Assembly (NCBI GenBank): GCA_003427395.1
Contig: BFEA01000245.1
Span: 1,065,065 to 1,123,391 of the forward strand
DNA: 58,327 bases
Direction of reading: 5' to 3'
DNA from: Chara braunii
Taxonomy: Eukaryota; Streptophyta; Charophyceae; Charales; Characeae
The position numbers were made by a program, and so were the translations under genes. Positions 34,401-45,341 of the stretch are shown piece after piece (the stretch's first letter is position 1; the number at the start of each line of letters is the position of its first letter). The notes beneath the pieces are model-generated. The model made no database searches. It had not been told where the DNA came from and worked only from the letters and a program-made list of their open reading frames with translations.

Positions 34401-35412
34401 GGAACTGGGAAGTATAAAGGAAAGACAATAGTCAGTACTCTCATTCTTTTTTCACTGCACATCACAATAAAGTCCTCACAGAGCGGTCCTGGGCTAGCAA
34501 TTTTCTCTTTGCAACGCACTTTCCTTTTCATTGGGCAACAGACATGTGTGATCCACTGTCGCTCCTCTCTTTCTTCTTTAGTAGTATACTCCTCTTACTA
34601 TTACAATGATCACTCAATTTTGTTCTCCATCGTTGCTCATCTCTTTTCTTCTGACTTTTCTTGCACCATGCCAGAAGCACGCCGCGAACAGGAAAGAGGA
34701 AGAGGTGGAAGAGTGGGGAGGGCTCGTGAAGAGCTGCCACCTCGTGCAAGGCGTTAGTACAACACAGAGGAGGAAGAGAGAGAGGTCTAAGGATATGGTT
34801 GCACCAAACCATAACTGCGCCACTCACTTGGTAGTTGCCAGGAAAGAACTTCACTGCCGATCGAGATGGAGTATTTTCAGAAAAAGTTTGAGGTGCGTTA
34901 TGGCATCCCAAACCTCTTCTCTCCTCCGTAGTCCCTAGAGCACCCACTACTCCCACGACAAGCAGGGCCCTAAAGACTGTACCGTCACCTTCTATTCCAT
35001 ATAGCGTTTCTCCCTCTTCTCATCTTAATAACTGCACTCTTCTTTGCATCTTTTTTCTTCTTTCTTTACTTCAGATTGAGTTCATGGTTGTCTTCTACAT
35101 CCTGTATAAGCGTGATTTTCTCTCGAATTTATGAATCTTTTCCTTTCAAGTCTCCAGTTCATGGCACACTTAATAACATCCCTTGCTTAAGAGTTTGAAT
35201 ATCTTAAAGTCAGGAATGCAGGTTCCTTATGAATCAGACCGCTTGTTGGCTACCAAATAAATTTAAGAAGGATTTCTCATTTGCTGCTGGCTTGACTTGC
35301 CGCTGAACTTTTCCAGTGAAGAAGTCACCTTGTTCCTTGTCTTGACAGTGATGTCAACGACATTGTCCAAATGATGTTAACATTAAGGATACTCATTTTA
35401 TCTACCATTCTA
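31440..35412. other. Gene-free stretch
   Basis: No frame with recognisable motifs; many short words such as ACTGAGT recur. Possibly part of a long, decayed LTR or 3' region of Gypsy-2. Confidence 0.4.
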
Positions 35413-35600
35413 GGGATATAGTATACCAAACCCTCTTCCTGTTCTCTGGACTGAGTGAGATGTCTTCTCAGGTTCTCAAGCAATTTAGGGGATACCAAAC
35501 CCCGTTATTTTTCTCTGGTTTGAGCGAGGCGTATCCTCACTGCTCAGATAAATAAAGGGGGATATCAAACTCCTTTATTTTTCTCTGGCCTTGAAGCCTT
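35413..35600. repeat. Three divergent tandem units (~75 bp)
   Basis: Each unit has GATA..TACCAAAC/TATCAAAC, then TTCTCTGG; the first two add a GAG-GAG..TCCTCA-like end. Units begin near 35413, 35488 and 35557. Confidence 0.7.
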
Positions 35601-35769
35601 TGGAGTGTCTGCATAATCGTGCAAAACAGCAAGTTCCACAATCCCAACATGCAATCCCCTGACAAACAATCGTCATGCAGCAATTAAATCAAACTAAATA
35701 AAATAAAAACCCAGAATAAAATAACAAGTAATACAAACAGTTCTTCATACCCAAGAGTTATTGATTACT

Positions 35770-36340
35770 TTGGTTTTGGCCCACCACTGGCAAGGAATGA
35801 CAGACCTCCCGTCAGTCTGACATACCTCATTCGGCCCGCCTCAGGCCAGGACCAATCAGACCATCTATCGTGACGGCCCCTTTAACCTGCCTCCAGGTCA
35901 GGACCACCAGACCCACTACTTGAGTATGGTGACCCTTTGACACTCTCGCCGGGACACCCAGACTATAGCGGGTCTGGTCACCCTATGACAGTAGACCTCC
36001 CGTCACGCCAACTGTCCCGTACCTGGATTTGACCACTGCGGTCGGGGACCGGCTCACCCACCAGTTTTTGACCTAGGGCACTAGCTGCCCCACCTAGACT
36101 TTCGAACGTGGGGCCCAGTCTAACCACGATTCCAGGCTCTGGCGAACCTCACTAGATTGCATCCTTTGACTGCGGTAGGGTTCCAACTGACCCTTTTTAA
36201 CCTCATAGGCCAGACTCCCGGAGTCTTATCCTCAGTCAACTACGAAATTTGACACTAGCGTCGGGCACCTGCTGACCCCACCAGATTGCAACCTACTGCG
36301 GTAAGGCTCGGGCTAGCCCCGACAATCAATGCATCTTTAG
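35770..36340. repeat. GC-rich degenerate repeat block
   Basis: Recurrent words: CAGACC, GACCTCCCGTCA, GGTCAGGACCA and ACTGCGGTAGGGTT/ACTGCGGTAAGGCT. It contrasts with AT-rich flanks. Probably the LTR interior of Gypsy-2. Confidence 0.5.
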
Positions 36341-36652
36341 GTTACAGAAGAAATCCCTGGCATAGACAGTCAAACATACATCTCAAACCCACAGTCAAAC
36401 AACCAATGCGCCTGATAACAAGACAAACATTTCTCAAGAGACGTTCCTTCAGTCTCAAGAAGCACTGAACGACAACAAATGACAATCGACAATGCAACTC
36501 CTTGAGACCTCACTTCGGCCTCAAGAAATACAAAGTGTTGATCGAGAGAGGTCCCTTCCCTCATCTGAGAATACTCTCGAGAGACCTCCCGCCAGCGTGA
36601 AGAAAGTATAGAAATATTGACCCTAGAGAGGCTCCTTCCCTCATATGGGACA

Positions 36653-36840
36653 AGATAGGCAACTTAGTCAAGAAACACGATGTTCCCATGCTGACAACTC
36701 TCTAGTCAAGAAAGGTTTAACTTCTTTATGCTTATCTTCTTGATAGCTCTCTTGGACGGGTAACTTAGTTAAAAGATACGAAGTCCCTCCACTAACAATT
36801 ATCTAGTCAGGTAGAGTTGAACTTCTTTTATGCCCGTCAA
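36653..36840. repeat. Divergent tandem duplication (~100 bp)
   Basis: Copies near 36655 and 36761 share GTAACTTAGT-AA-A-A-ACGA, CTAACAA, CTAGTCA and AACTTCTTT-ATGC. Lies just inside the presumed Gypsy-2 LTR. Confidence 0.7.
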
Positions 36841-36935
36841 ATTTTCTCCTTATCATGAGATCAAAACTGGTTACTCTTGTACCGCAGCCATGAGTTCTCT
36901 GAACTTCATATTACTGCAACTGCACTTTACAGTTA

Positions 36936-36946
36936 CTCCCCACTTT
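36936..36946 (-). promoter_or_regulatory. Gypsy-2 polypurine tract
   Basis: AAAGTGGGGAG on the minus strand, just upstream of TGTAAAG (36925-36931), the proposed first bases of the 3' LTR. Confidence 0.65.
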
Positions 36947-37061
36947 GAGATCTGATGCTCGTGGATCGACCGCGACCCAGTATTTATGACACTTTGATCT
37001 CATCGTCTCTGTTGCTTATGAAAATAATGAAATCAGTTGAAAATGCAGAAACGAGTGCAGA

Positions 37062-37440
37062 TTATTTGGAAATTTTTCTCATACTTCTCGTGTCAGAATT
37101 TGACATGCTGGAAACTGACATACTGACACAGTTTCCTGAAGCAGCTCTCTCACCGGATGACTGACTTTTTTTTCCTTTCTTTATGATCATTGTAGGGACC
37201 AAGTCGGGGGCACTGAAAATAAACTTACGAAGCCTTGATCCTGACACCATATCATGAACTCTTGAACCATCAATCTCATATATCTCATAAACCTTGCCCT
37301 CTGCTTCGCCTGTAATTCTGTAGGGACTGAGCCATCTGGGCTCCAACTGTTTGGTCTACTGCGTCTCAATGGAATTATCGAACAAGAGGACAACGTCACC
37401 AACCTTCAGTTTTTTTTTCCGTATATATCTTTTCTTGTCC
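37062..37440 (-). pseudogene. pol: Gypsy-2 pol: integrase C-terminus
   Basis: GDVVLLFDNS at the right, then a stop, then LEPRWLSPYRITGEAEGKVY and GSRLRKFIFSAPDL. This is the typical Gypsy G-D-x-V-L and K-L/W-x-P-Y-R module that contacts DNA. One in-frame TAG breaks it. No chromodomain follows; the tail is Ser-rich. Confidence 0.8.
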
Positions 37441-38144
37441 TATCTCTCTTGATCTGACATTCTGTTGATTGTCATTCTCTCTGCAGCATCCATTACTGCT
37501 TGATCAACCTCTGATATCTGCCTCATTCTGATTAGAAGACGTTCTGAAATTGAGTATTCTTTGTCAGTCTTTTGACTTGACCATGTCTTGATTATACTCT
37601 TAATAGGCAGAGTAACATACCGGTTATACCGCAGAGTGAATGAAGCATAACTTGCAATTCTCTTGAAAGTAATGTTGTCAGCATAAACTGCATCTCTTAA
37701 AACTTTTAACCAGTTACTGAGATTTCCTTCACACCATTTGGCTAGCGAATCTTTTAAAGTCTTGTGACCTCTCTTGACAAGTGCGTTTGCTTGAGGGTGA
37801 TAAGTGGTTACACACTGAATTCTAACACCCAATTTGAGAGTGATTATTCTTACGATCTCATTCCTGAATTCAGATCCTCTGTCTGAAACAAACTTTCCGA
37901 TAAAAGAGTATCTCATATAGACTTCCCCTATCCAATCAGCCACTTGCTCGACTATCTTCCTTTTGAGAGCCTTTGCCTCAACATATCCTGAAAAATTATC
38001 TCTCATGTTCAGTATGTATCTCATCCCTCCCTTGCCAAAGAGCATGGTGATGAGATTCAAGTGGACTCGGCTACCTGTTTTTACCAGGATATTAGGAAAT
38101 AAAGGTTCAGTCATCCTTGTTGTAGACCTCTTCTGACATAACAC
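37440..38144 (-). pseudogene. pol: Gypsy-2 pol: integrase core, two catalytic residues lost
   Basis: The frame itself is open for 234 codons. The first catalytic Asp should lie in V-H-x-D-L; here it reads VHLNLITM, so Asp is Asn. The second Asp is present in FVSDRGSEF. The catalytic Glu should lie in N-G-x-x-E-R; here it is NALVKRGHKTLKDS, so Glu is Lys. Two of three metal ligands are therefore gone although the reading frame is intact. Confidence 0.85.
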
Positions 38145-38666
38145 AAATGTCCTTTAGAATCAGTAAATCATGTTTTTCATGTTAGACCAGAAGTAGAGTT
38201 TAATTATTTTAGAGTAAGTTGCTTCAGCAGCCCTGTGGACACCAACACCTCCCTCACGTAGAGCAACAATTATTTCTAGTTGTTTCTCTTTCCCACAGAC
38301 AACCCTTAGTAGAGGCAAACCTCCTTTGCTATCCGCAAAGAGGTGACGTCTCTTTAATATAAACTTCTTCCTTAAGTTTTTGCAGTAATACTCCTTTAAT
38401 CGTTCTCTTTCCATCTTCTTCTCAATCTTTTGATAAATTTCATCATATTTTTCAAAGATGAATGATATCTCTTCCTTTTTCTTCTCACCATCTTATTCAT
38501 TCGTTGAACCTGAACTCTTTCCTAGTTCATGAGCAGCCACAACCGCTGCATTGAACCTAGCATACCAATCATTTTGTTGTTCTTCTTCCTCCTTTTCAAT
38601 AATTAACTCATACACATAAGCATCAGGGATTTCTACCAAACTATCTTTTTCCTCAGGCCATAAGCT
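38145..38666 (-). pseudogene. pol: Gypsy-2 pol: linker and integrase zinc domain
   Basis: Right part: DAYVYELIIEKEEEEQQND then KKMERERLKEYYCKNLRKKF. Left part: GVHRAAEATYSKIIKLYFW matches the second half of the H-H-C-C zinc domain, and the Cys pair region follows after a stop. The normal H-x(3)-H spacing is eroded. Confidence 0.7.
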
Positions 38667-39593
38667 TCACTCATAGGAACTTGGGGCCTTATAGTCTTCA
38701 TCCTCCTCCTCATTCAGGAAGTTATCAACATAGGAAGATTTTTCAATTGCCCCATTGATATCTTCATCTTCTCCTTTTTTCCATTCAATTCGACTTAGTT
38801 CATCTGCTCGGTTCTTTTGAGTAAGATTTTTTTCTAGTTTAAAATCAAAAGTCCAAATGAAGGCAATGCATCTGCTTACTGTTGGATCTACTTGTTGATG
38901 TTTCTTGGTAGTACCAATTACAACAGATGCATCAGTCCTCAGGGTGAATCTCCTTCCAAGTACATAGTGCCTAAAACATCTAAGACAATAAATAATTGTC
39001 AGTAGTTCTTTCCTAAACTGAGTGTACCCTCTTTCCGTAGAGTTACGAATTCTACCATCAAATCTCAGTGGTCTCTTTTTTTTATTTCTATCTTTTTGAA
39101 AAAGCGCACCACCAAGAGTTATCGGTCCCCCATCTGCCTCGATTATAAAGGGTTTTCCTTCCTCATCATCGTAGAAGGGCAGCCCCAACATTACACCTTC
39201 ATCTATTAATTTTTCTTGTAAAGTTTCCGCTGCGATTTGTCTGTTTTCAGTCCAAGATAAGTCATCCCCTTGTCTCACAATCTCTCTTAGAGATTTTGCA
39301 AGGGTAGTAAAATGAGAAATAAAAAGCCTCCAGAACCCACATACATTCAAGAAGCTTCTGACATTTGTCACTCGCTTGAGTGACAAAGACCAGTTGAAAA
39401 TTTTATCTATCTTCTTAGGATTATGACTCTTACCCTTAGAAAAACATTTAAATCCCAAGATGGTTACCTCTGTTTGAAAGAGAAGGAACTTTGGTCTACT
39501 GACAGTTATGTTATATTTATGAAGTCTTTCTAGGACAATCTTTACTCCTTCAGCATGTTCCCAGACAAACTTTCTGACTCCATCAGCGACCAA
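38667..39593 (-). pseudogene. pol: Gypsy-2 pol: RT thumb, connection and RNase H
   Basis: A continuous 308-codon frame. FQTEVTILGFKCFSKGKSHN then VRSFLNVCGFWRLFISHF is the RT connection. RNase H catalytic positions are seen: Asp in FIIEADGGPITLGGALFQ, Glu in FRKELLTIIYCLRCFRHYVL, Asp in FTLRTDASVVIG. The tail NRADELSRIEWK is the usual end of Gypsy RNase H. This is the best-preserved piece of Gypsy-2. Confidence 0.85.
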
Positions 39594-40250
39594 AGTTTCA
39601 TCTCTTACTATGAGTCATTTCACAAGATTATCATCAATATAAGGACCGGTTATCTCAGGAGAGATATCCTGCATGACTTGGATCATATCCCTTTGAACCA
39701 CTATCACACCTTTGGTCCAACCCTGAGGTACCACGCACATTTGAATGAGGCTCATCGGCGTGTGCATGACAGTCATTGGTTGGCCAGTGAGATCAATGAG
39801 AAGCTGATCATAACCATAATATAAATCAATCAAGGAACAAACGAATCGACTACCAAAGGATTCAAAAAGGAGATCGACATTAGGAAGACTACCTGCATCA
39901 TGTACCGTTACTGAGTTGAGCTTCTGAAAGTTTTGTATCCATATCAGTCCCCCCCTGGTTTCCAAAAACAAAACCGGTGGTTGTTAACATACGGACCGTT
40001 AACAGGTTCAATGACATTTGAGACATTTTTCTTATCAAGATACTTTACTACCTCTGCTTCTTCCTTCAGGGCATACTTAGTCGGTTTATCATTCTATGAA
40101 ATATGATCAACTCTCCAAATTTTTGCCATCTTGATCATATTCAAGTTCAACCGCCCTCTCTCCTCATTATTAAAGGAGAATGCTCCAGAGAATTTTTGAC
40201 ACACTTTGAAGATATATTATTTCTCTTTAGGCAAAATAAATTGATCTGAT
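39594..40250 (-). pseudogene. pol: Gypsy-2 pol: reverse transcriptase palm and fingers
   Basis: IQNFQKLNSVTVHDAGSLPN, SLIDLYYGYDQLLID (motif A Asp), VVPQGWTKGVIVV (motif B region) and PYIDDNLVK (catalytic Asp pair present). Upstream, GAFSFNNEERGRLNLNMIKM, KYALKEEAEVVKYLDKKNVS and EPVNGPYVNNHRFCF are the N-terminal part in a shifted frame. At least one frameshift and a stop near 39600 separate it from RNase H. Confidence 0.85.
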
Positions 40251-41070
40251 CCTACCTTCATTTTGTCAATTTTTTTCCTAGTGACTCTGTTTCTCAATTT
40301 TGCAGATTCCCTTTCTCATTTCTTTCTCCAGTGCTTCATCATAATTATTTTCAATTAGGACTGCCACTGAGTTCTTCTTTACCCCTTTGGGCTTGTATTT
40401 TCATTTTAACCTAGTGACTATTTTCCTAAAAAAAGATGAGTTGATGCAAATTTTAATTCCATTTTTCCGCCCTTGGCAGTTTCAACAACCTTCTTAAATG
40501 CTTCAATATGCCCATTTTCATCTTTGAGTTTGCCAAAAGTTTTCATCATCTTTCAAATCTGATTAATATCAACTGAGACTTCCTCATTGATTTCTTTCTT
40601 GTTTTTTCCTTTTATTTTTCTTATATTCTCAATAGGTTTATCTCTTCTGATCGAGTTAGCTGATACCTTATGCTTATGATGATGAAAAGTACAAACTATA
40701 AAAGTTTGTTCTTGTGCAGTCTCCGGATCTTGCAAGTCAATCCAGGACGATCCTTCATGACCGAAGAACTGAACAACTTTCATCCTGTGCAAGAACGGGG
40801 TGCCCAGAATACAATCATGGTCTAAATCTGGTACCACAAATCACAATAGTTCAACTGACATCATCCTAATCCTCATGGGCAACTTGTCAATAAACCCTGC
40901 AACGAAGAGTTGCCCAACAATATGACTTAACATTTGCTTTGAGGGTCTTTCAATGGTCAGATCGTAGACTTCAATAGCTCTCTGAGAGATAAGTATCATT
41001 TCTGCTTCATAATCCACTAAAGATCATATTTTCACCTGATTAATGCAGATAGTTAAATACCCACAGCCCA
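40251..41070 (-). pseudogene. pol: Gypsy-2 pol: protease remnant
   Basis: Right to left: SLVDYEAEMILIS stands where D-S/T-G-A should be, so the active-site motif is lost. VPDLDHDCILGTPFLHRMKV (about 40837) is the conserved I-L-G-x-x-F-L end of the protease fold. A Lys-rich linker leads to the reverse transcriptase. Confidence 0.7.
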
Positions 41071-42300
41071 TGGTTACGAGTCTCATTTTACATCCTGGTA
41101 AGGTCCAGTTGACTTGGCTGGAAAAGACTGCTCCAGATCATTAACTTCCATCATTTTCTTATCAATAAACTTTTTGAGTTCCTCTCTTAACTTTGGTGTT
41201 AGCGTCATTGCTTCTTTGAAAGACAAAGTTACTTCTGTTTCTTCTAACATTTTTGTAATTACATTTGTAATTACAGTTCCATATTCCAACCCACTCTTGA
41301 GAATAAGTTTTATCTTTTTCCCTTGCTTACTCTTTTTAAATTAAGAGTCTTATTCTTAATCATCAAGAATATCAATTAGAGTCTCTTCGACCTTTTTTTT
41401 TTTTTTTTCCTCTATCATTTGAAGTGTGAAATGTGCTTGAAGATTCCTCATTTCTCCAATCACCTCATTGGGTTCTGGTGGTAGATCACCCTTGAAAGAC
41501 CTCATGTTGGCTGAACAAGCGGGCTCGCTAGGTGAAAATGGTACAAACTCAGAAGAAGTCTAAGAAACAGAACTCTTCCCCAACGAAAGTTTGCATAGAG
41601 AAACCTCGTCAGACATGTTTTCTACTAAAGTTAGAGACTCCAGTGGTAATTCGATCAATGAGAAGGGTTCATCGGTTTGTTGCGCAAGTTCCTTAGTTAA
41701 GTCACCAATGAGGAAGTGAACATTCACATTTACCATTCTCTTCTTCTTTTTCTTCATCTTCTCTTCATGTTTAAGGGCAAGAAGTCTCATACATCCAGGA
41801 TGTCTGAGATCCAATTTCTTCCATGAGCTGTCACAGATACGACCCACTATATCCTTCTTAATCACCCCACTTTTGACATCCTCCTCTTGAGGTTTACAGT
41901 AGGTGGTAGTTTGACCTCCTTCACCACAATAACAACAAACAAAGCTCTTCCTTGGACGCTCATCATACTTCTTTTTTTCCCTATTCTCTTTTCCACCATT
42001 CCCTCTTTTTTTTTTTGGCCCGAACGAATCTCCTTTCTTGTCATAGCTATCATCATTATGATCATCTTCTTCATCTTAGCTTTCGGTCTTCTTCTTTTCT
42101 TTTTCATCAGCAACATGGTTACCAGGCATGTAATTGGTCATAATTCGTTGAATAAGACTTTCAGCACTCAAATTGTTCACTTTGTTCATACCATTCTCGG
42201 TTTCACAGTCTTTAGCTAGTGTACTGATCTGATCCAGTGACCATTTCTTATGTAAAACCGTCGACAGGGTTTTGACTATTACAACCATTTCATCCCATCT
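41071..42300 (-). pseudogene. gag: Gypsy-2 gag with degenerate zinc knuckle
   Basis: VCCYCGEGGQTTTYC (about 41895-41940) follows C-X2-C-X4-x-X4-C but the His is Gln. Flanking Lys/Arg-rich tracts (KKKRRRPKAKMKK, EEKMKKKKKRMVNVNV) suit a nucleocapsid. The further N-terminal VNNLSAESLIQRIMTNYMPG ends the recognisable part at about 42290, where a microsatellite begins. Frame breaks near 41560 and 41862. Confidence 0.65.
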
Positions 42301-42354
42301 GAGAGGCTAGTGCTGAGCTTGATTGAAAAAAGTCTGTATCTCATTATCTGTATC

Positions 42355-42415
42355 TTCTTCTTCTTCTTCTTCTTCTTCTTTTTCTTCTTTTTCTTCTTTT
42401 TCTTCCGCCCTCCTC
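42355..42415. repeat. TTC trinucleotide microsatellite
   Basis: (TTC)n with a few TTTTTC interruptions, followed by a CCTCCGCCCG-rich block to about 42545. Open frames here encode poly-Ser/Phe or poly-Glu/Lys and are artefacts. Confidence 0.95.
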
Positions 42416-42545
42416 CTCCTTCGCCCGCCTCCACCCGCCACCTCCTCCGCCCGCCTCCGCTCACCTCCGCCCGCTGCCTCCTCCGTCATCCTGCACCCGC
42501 CTCCGCCCGCTGCCTCCTTTGTCACCCCCGACCCCCCCCCGCCCC

Positions 42546-42822
42546 CACCCCTCGCTACTAGTTATTTCACAAAAGTACTCTGTTTCACGTGAAACTTGGT
42601 GTGGGGGGTCCCCTAATCCAGTGCAAGACAACCCTTTTTTTTTTCTTGACATTTTTTTTGCCCTAAAAAACCGTCGTCCGGAAACCCGGACGACCCGGAT
42701 AACGGATGTCCGGAGGAGACGTCCGGGGGAGACGTCCGCTCTCCAGATCAGCCGCCACATTGCCGCCCCACCGCGCGACTACGCGGACGTGGCCGCGGAC
42801 ATGGCCGCGCGCGGCCACCGCT
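42546..42822. repeat. GC-rich palindromic block, probable transposon end fragment
   Basis: Contains the perfect 14 bp palindrome GTTTCACGTGAAAC (42582-42595) and the hairpin GTCGTCCGG/CCGGACGAC (42673-42681, 42686-42694), then several GACGTCCGGGGGAGACGTCC-like words. CAGTGCAAG at about 42615 would fit a hAT start. The chromovirus begins directly after. No partner end found. Confidence 0.55.
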
Positions 42823-42835
42823 GAGGGAGATTCGT

Positions 42836-43600
42836 AGTCCTTGGGTTGACCAACTACTATCGTTATCTTCTTAAAAACTACGCGCAGTAAACTGTCCAGC
42901 TTACCCTTCTGACTCGTGAATGTTTACCCTTTCATTGGACCTTGGCTCATGAGGATGCCTTCCACTCTCTCAAGCGACTTGTCACGTCAGGTCCCGTTCT
43001 ACACCTCCCTGACTACTCTCGTCCATTCAGTGTGATCACAGACGCTTCAGACTTTGCTATTGGAGTTGTCCTATCTCAGATCTACTCAGCCCCTTCTACT
43101 TCACCCGATTCCATGGAGTCTCGACTCCCACGCATTCCCTGATTCCCTCCTCCATCTCAAGCGATTGTGGCTCATCTCGCACCCATTGAGCCTACTCCTT
43201 TAGGAGCCCCCCCTCCATATATTCCTGACGTCACCGACGACGGTACAATCGAGTCACGCGATGGAGAGTGTTAGGTTGCTTATCTCTCCCGACAGCTACT
43301 TCCTGCAAAGCGTAACTATACTGCTGACGAGCGTGAGGTTCTCGCACTGGTTTACTCTGTTAAGACGTGGTGTCATCATCTACACGGTCATACCTTCACT
43401 GTGCTCATGGACAACTGTCCTCGCCGCCTTTTAGACGAAGCCTAAACTCACTTCTCGTCAGACTCGTTGGTGGCGTGATGTCTCTGAGTTCGACTTCACC
43501 ATCAGAAAAATTTCAGGCGATAGCAACTGTGTTGCAGATGCCTTATCTCGTCGCCCTGACCTTAAGTGCGATGATCGGCAACTCTCTGCTTTTTTTTGTC
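42836..43600 (+). pseudogene. pol: Gypsy-3 pol: RT connection and RNase H
   Basis: HEDAFHSLKRLVTSGPVLHL then FSVITDASDFAIGVVLSQ (first Asp). The stretch after LPRIP has a stop and a Pro-rich insert (about 43140-43270). YLSRQLLPAKRNYTADEREV gives the Glu and HTFTVLMDNCP the later Asp. Frameshifts occur after 43420. Confidence 0.8.
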
Positions 43601-43689
43601 TCTACTCCCATTATCTATCTCGCTTTCCTTGATGAGTATTGTCGCGCTTACCCCCAATATTTTGAGTTGAAGTCCATCCACGCTAACTT

Positions 43690-44432
43690 ATAGGATGGTA
43701 AGATCGTCCCTAACTTCGAGCTCGACCCCTCTAAACTCTTGTACATGTTTGGACTCAATCATCCTCGTACTCCTTGTTTATGTGTGCCTTCTACCGACCA
43801 GTTCCGTGTTCAGGCAGTCGTTGAGAGTCATAATTAACGTGTTGTCGATCATTTCGGTGTCTACAAGACTCTTGACCGCCTCTACCGCCATTACTATTGG
43901 AGGCACCGTCGCACCTTCATTAAGAAGTATGTCCGCACGTGCAAGATCTGCCAAGAGGCCAATATTACCAATCATCCCCCCTACGGTCTTCGTCAGCCCT
44001 TACCCATTCCTACTCAACATTGGACTTCTGTCTCCATGGACTTTGTGGGTCCTCTTTGTCCCCCTACCGCACGAGGCCAGGACGTCATCTTCGTTGTTGT
44101 TGGTCGGCTGACTAAGCATGCTCACTTCCTCCCATGCAAGTATGCTAGCTCACCTAAAGACATCGCCTCACTCTATTTCAACCGCATCGCCATTCATCAC
44201 GGTTTTCCTACTACCATTATTTCTGAACATGAACCCCGATTCACTTCCCACTTCTGGCGTGGACTCCACGAGATCTATGGCTCTGAGCTCTACTTCTCCT
44301 CTTCTTACCATCCCTAGTCAGACGGACAGACCGAGGTCACAAACAAAACTCTTGGGAATATTCTCAAGAAGTTTGTTGAGAATGACTCTAATTGAAACCT
44401 TCATCTCGCCCATGCCGAGATTGCTTATAACC
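43690..44432 (+). pseudogene. pol: Gypsy-3 pol: integrase, part before the insertion
   Basis: The zinc domain (about 43840-43960) reads in a second frame. SMDFVGPLCPPTARGQD (about 44031) keeps the first Asp. The second catalytic block reads IISEHEPRF, so Asp is Glu. TAG replaces a Gln codon just before SDGQTEVTNKTLG, which carries the Glu. The frame ends at AEIAYN where the TIR element enters. Confidence 0.82.
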
Positions 44433-44564
44433 TGGGTTGCCCAGCGTACGTGTACATGGGTTGCATGTACACGAGTACACGTATTCCTGTACGCGACACG
44501 TACTCCCGTACGTGGGAATACGTTAGAAAAAAAAAAATAAATCAGCAGAAAAATTTGAAAACAA

Positions 44565-45130
44565 AGTATGTTATGCAAAATGATATTTCAAACAACTTTT
44601 GTCTGAGACTCATCACAAAATTTTGTACCAAACTCGAGTGAAAAATCAAAGACACAAAAAACAAATAAATTAAAAAAAAAAAGAACTATGAAAAACTTTG
44701 AACTTTGAACTTTGGATTTAGTAATTTAANNNNNNNNNNNNNNNNNNNAAAAAAAAAAAAACTTCTGTAACAAATATATGTTATGCAGAAACATCATAAA
44801 AACAACTTTTGCTCGAGAGTCATCCCTAAATTCCCCATCAAACTCGAGTAAGAAATCAAGCCTACGTAGCATCGTGTTCGTGTTCAGAGGCGAATGCGAA
44901 TATGTTCGCCCGAACACGAACATGTTCGCCCAAACGTGAACAAGCGCCCAAAAACCTCCAAACGCGAACATAAAAAATATTAAGAAAAACAAAAACAAAA
45001 CATTCTCCGAAAAATATGAAAAACAATATATGTTATGTAAACTAACAATACAAACAACTTTTGCCTTGGAATCATATTCAAATTCGTAGCCAATCCTGAG
45101 TTAAAAATTAAAAACCAAAAAAATAAATAT
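44565..45130. repeat. Three copies of a ~95 bp internal repeat
   Basis: Copies near 44565, 44776 and 45033 share TATGTTATG-A-A..A-A-AAACAACTTTTG, a TCAT box and AAACTCGAGT-AAAAATCAA. Inverted relatives lie near 46310-46360 and 46500-46570. Confidence 0.75.
44730..44748. other. Assembly gap (19 N)
   Basis: Run of N bases inside the nested transposon, flanked by A-rich sequence. Confidence 1.
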
Positions 45131-45230
45131 ATATTTGTTTTTCACGAAAAACAATTATGTTCGTCTGAACATGTTCGCAAGCTGTTCGCTCGAACGTGAA
45201 GGGGCGCGAACACGTTCGTTGTGCTATGCA
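44864..45230. mobile_element. Nested short TIR element (candidate)
   Basis: Left end GTAGCATCGTGTTCGTGTTC; right end on the minus strand GCATAGCACAACGAACGTGT. Both are followed by GAACATGTTCG-type palindromes. No target duplication established; pairing of these two ends is inference. Confidence 0.4.
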
Positions 45231-45341
45231 GTTAAAAAGTAAAGAAAAGGTAATATTATCATAATAATTTCAGAACTATTTAAAATAGTTATTATTATTA
45301 TTATTATTATTTTAAAGTTTTTTCTAAGGTTTTTTACAGTG

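Larger units (their letters stand above)
36925..42300 (-). mobile_element. Gypsy-2: Ty3/Gypsy LTR retrotransposon, minus strand
   Basis: Reading right to left: gag with knuckle, protease, reverse transcriptase, RNase H, integrase, then a polypurine tract and TGTAAAG as LTR start at 36931. It differs from Gypsy-1 and Gypsy-3 in sequence (for example VTVHDAGSLPN and SLIDLYYGYDQ), so it is a separate lineage. No 5' LTR is seen on the right; the element runs into a microsatellite. Inactive because of stops and lost catalytic residues. Confidence 0.85.

Noticed and set aside
34606-34938. 110-codon plus-strand ORF
   Set aside because: No motif, overlapped by an equally long minus-strand frame, flanked by LTR-like non-coding DNA.
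42310-42592. ORFs over the TTC and CCG microsatellites
   Set aside because: Residue runs come directly from simple sequence; no independent coding evidence.
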